From Paludibacter sp. (GTDB taxonomy: Bacteria; Bacteroidota; Bacteroidia; Bacteroidales; Paludibacteraceae), in the NCBI GenBank assembly GCA_028710895.1, contig JAQTTH010000007.1, forward strand, positions 124,001 to 188,000: a stretch of 64,000 nt of DNA, read 5' to 3'. Made by a program: the position numbers and the translations under genes. Under the pieces are notes generated by a model. That model searched no databases and was not told the DNA's origin. It was given only the letters and a program-made list of their open reading frames with translations. This document shows positions 63,432-64,000 of the stretch, in pieces (the stretch's first letter is position 1; each line of letters opens with the position of its first letter).

Positions 63432-64000
63432 ATGAATGATAATTTTGCACACAGGGCTGCTGAATGGGATAGTCCTGAGAAGATTAAAATGACTGAAATT
63501 TTTGTAGCTGAAATGCTGCAACAGGTAGAACTGAAAAAGACTTGGAAAGCGCTGGAATTGGGAGCCGGAACCGGATTGGTTGGTATGCAGGTGTTGTCAC
63601 GGCTTGGAAGTGTGGTTTTTGAAGATACTTCGGCTGCTATGTTGGGTGTTCTTAAAGAAAAACTGAATGATGAGAGCCCTGTGGAAATTGTACATGGTGA
63701 GGTTTACGATTATAATAAGCAGGATATCGATTTGGTATTCTCGTGTATGGCATTTCATCATGTGCCGGATATTGAGCGGACGATACATCATTTAGCTGCC
63801 ATAACTAATCCCGACGGCCTCGTAGTTATAGGTGATTTGTTGACCGAGGATGGTTCCTTTCACCGTTTTGAGCCAATTCCACATAAAGGGTTTGATTTGG
63901 ATATGTTGCGTGGTCAATTTGAAAAGGGCGGTTTCGAGATTTTGGTTGCTCAGCCTTATCACACCCTGCGTCGCGAGCGGGTTGAGGGAATTGTTACAGA
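63432..64000 (+). CDS. class I SAM-dependent methyltransferase (partial, C-terminus off the right edge)
   Basis: An open frame from the ATG at 63432 to the window end (about 189 codons). It begins MNDNFAHRAAEWDSPEKIK and has the SAM-binding motif I in ALELGAGTGLVG near residues 40-51, an acidic motif II position in VVFEDTS, and FSCMAFHHVPDIERTIHHLA typical of UbiE-like small-molecule methyltransferases. The NPDGLVVIGDL strand follows. Substrate unknown. Confidence 0.85.
   Translation, partial: MNDNFAHRAAEWDSPEKIKMTEIFVAEMLQQVELKKTWKALELGAGTGLVGMQVLSRLGSVVFEDTSAAMLGVLKEKLNDESPVEIVHGEVYDYNKQDIDLVFSCMAFHHVPDIERTIHHLAAITNPDGLVVIGDLLTEDGSFHRFEPIPHKGFDLDMLRGQFEKGGFEILVAQPYHTLRRERVEGIVT

Noticed and set aside
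1-64000. rRNA, tRNA or tmRNA genes
   Set aside because: Intergenic spaces were read for cloverleaf and rRNA motifs by eye and none was found; a covariance-model scan would be decisive.

Overview
The window is a chromosomal segment of a member of the Bacteroidota, most likely order Bacteroidales and a relative of Paludibacter or Dysgonomonas; the genus is a guess. Support comes from repeated TAnnTTTG promoter boxes, a type IX secretion sorting domain, many lipoproteins, a fused anti-sigma/outer-membrane barrel protein, and family forms typical of the phylum (carboxynorspermidine polyamine route, split LysO, serC-serA pair). No rRNA, tRNA or CRISPR array was seen.

Layout. 1-3.0 kb: a glycyl radical enzyme, probably trans-4-hydroxyproline dehydratase, cut by the window edge, with its activase. 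3.3-10.4 kb: a four-gene glycoside hydrolase cluster on the minus strand (GH51, GH43, GH27, GH97) for arabinose- and galactose-containing plant polysaccharide, with candidate operator repeats upstream. 10.6-14.5 kb: a hypothetical protein, an SPFH protein and metG. 14.7-21.7 kb: an ABC efflux operon with three tandem lipoprotein adaptors, a MacB-like permease, its ATPase and a TolC-like channel. 21.8-47.1 kb: mostly housekeeping genes: queG, purE, gcvH, a rhomboid, the polyamine genes nspC, carboxynorspermidine dehydrogenase, aguA and aguB, queC, a short metH, gpmI, split lysO, a glycosyltransferase, mutS, serC-serA and an acyl-CoA dehydrogenase. 47.1-48.8 kb: a lipoprotein and fabI.

48.8-54.1 kb is a six-gene minus-strand operon: ECF sigma factor, a protein with an inner-membrane helix and a C-terminal outer-membrane barrel (Dma-like anti-sigma factor), then four lipoproteins including a serpin. 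54.1-55.7 kb has no convincing gene but holds a 211-bp palindrome of six mirrored hairpins, an 18-copy 21-bp tandem repeat and a second palindrome of about 206 bp. 56.8-61.0 kb is AT-rich and looks transferred: a zinc-ribbon protein, a DUF3644-like protein with an RNxxxH (HEPN-type) motif, a small protein, a Dam-family methyltransferase and a PD-(D/E)XK endonuclease. The window ends with an S9 peptidase and a partial methyltransferase.

The strongest candidates for something undescribed are the HEPN plus restriction-modification island, the ECF/anti-sigma/serpin operon, the three-adaptor efflux operon, the mosaic segment inside metG, and the mirrored palindromes around 54-55 kb.
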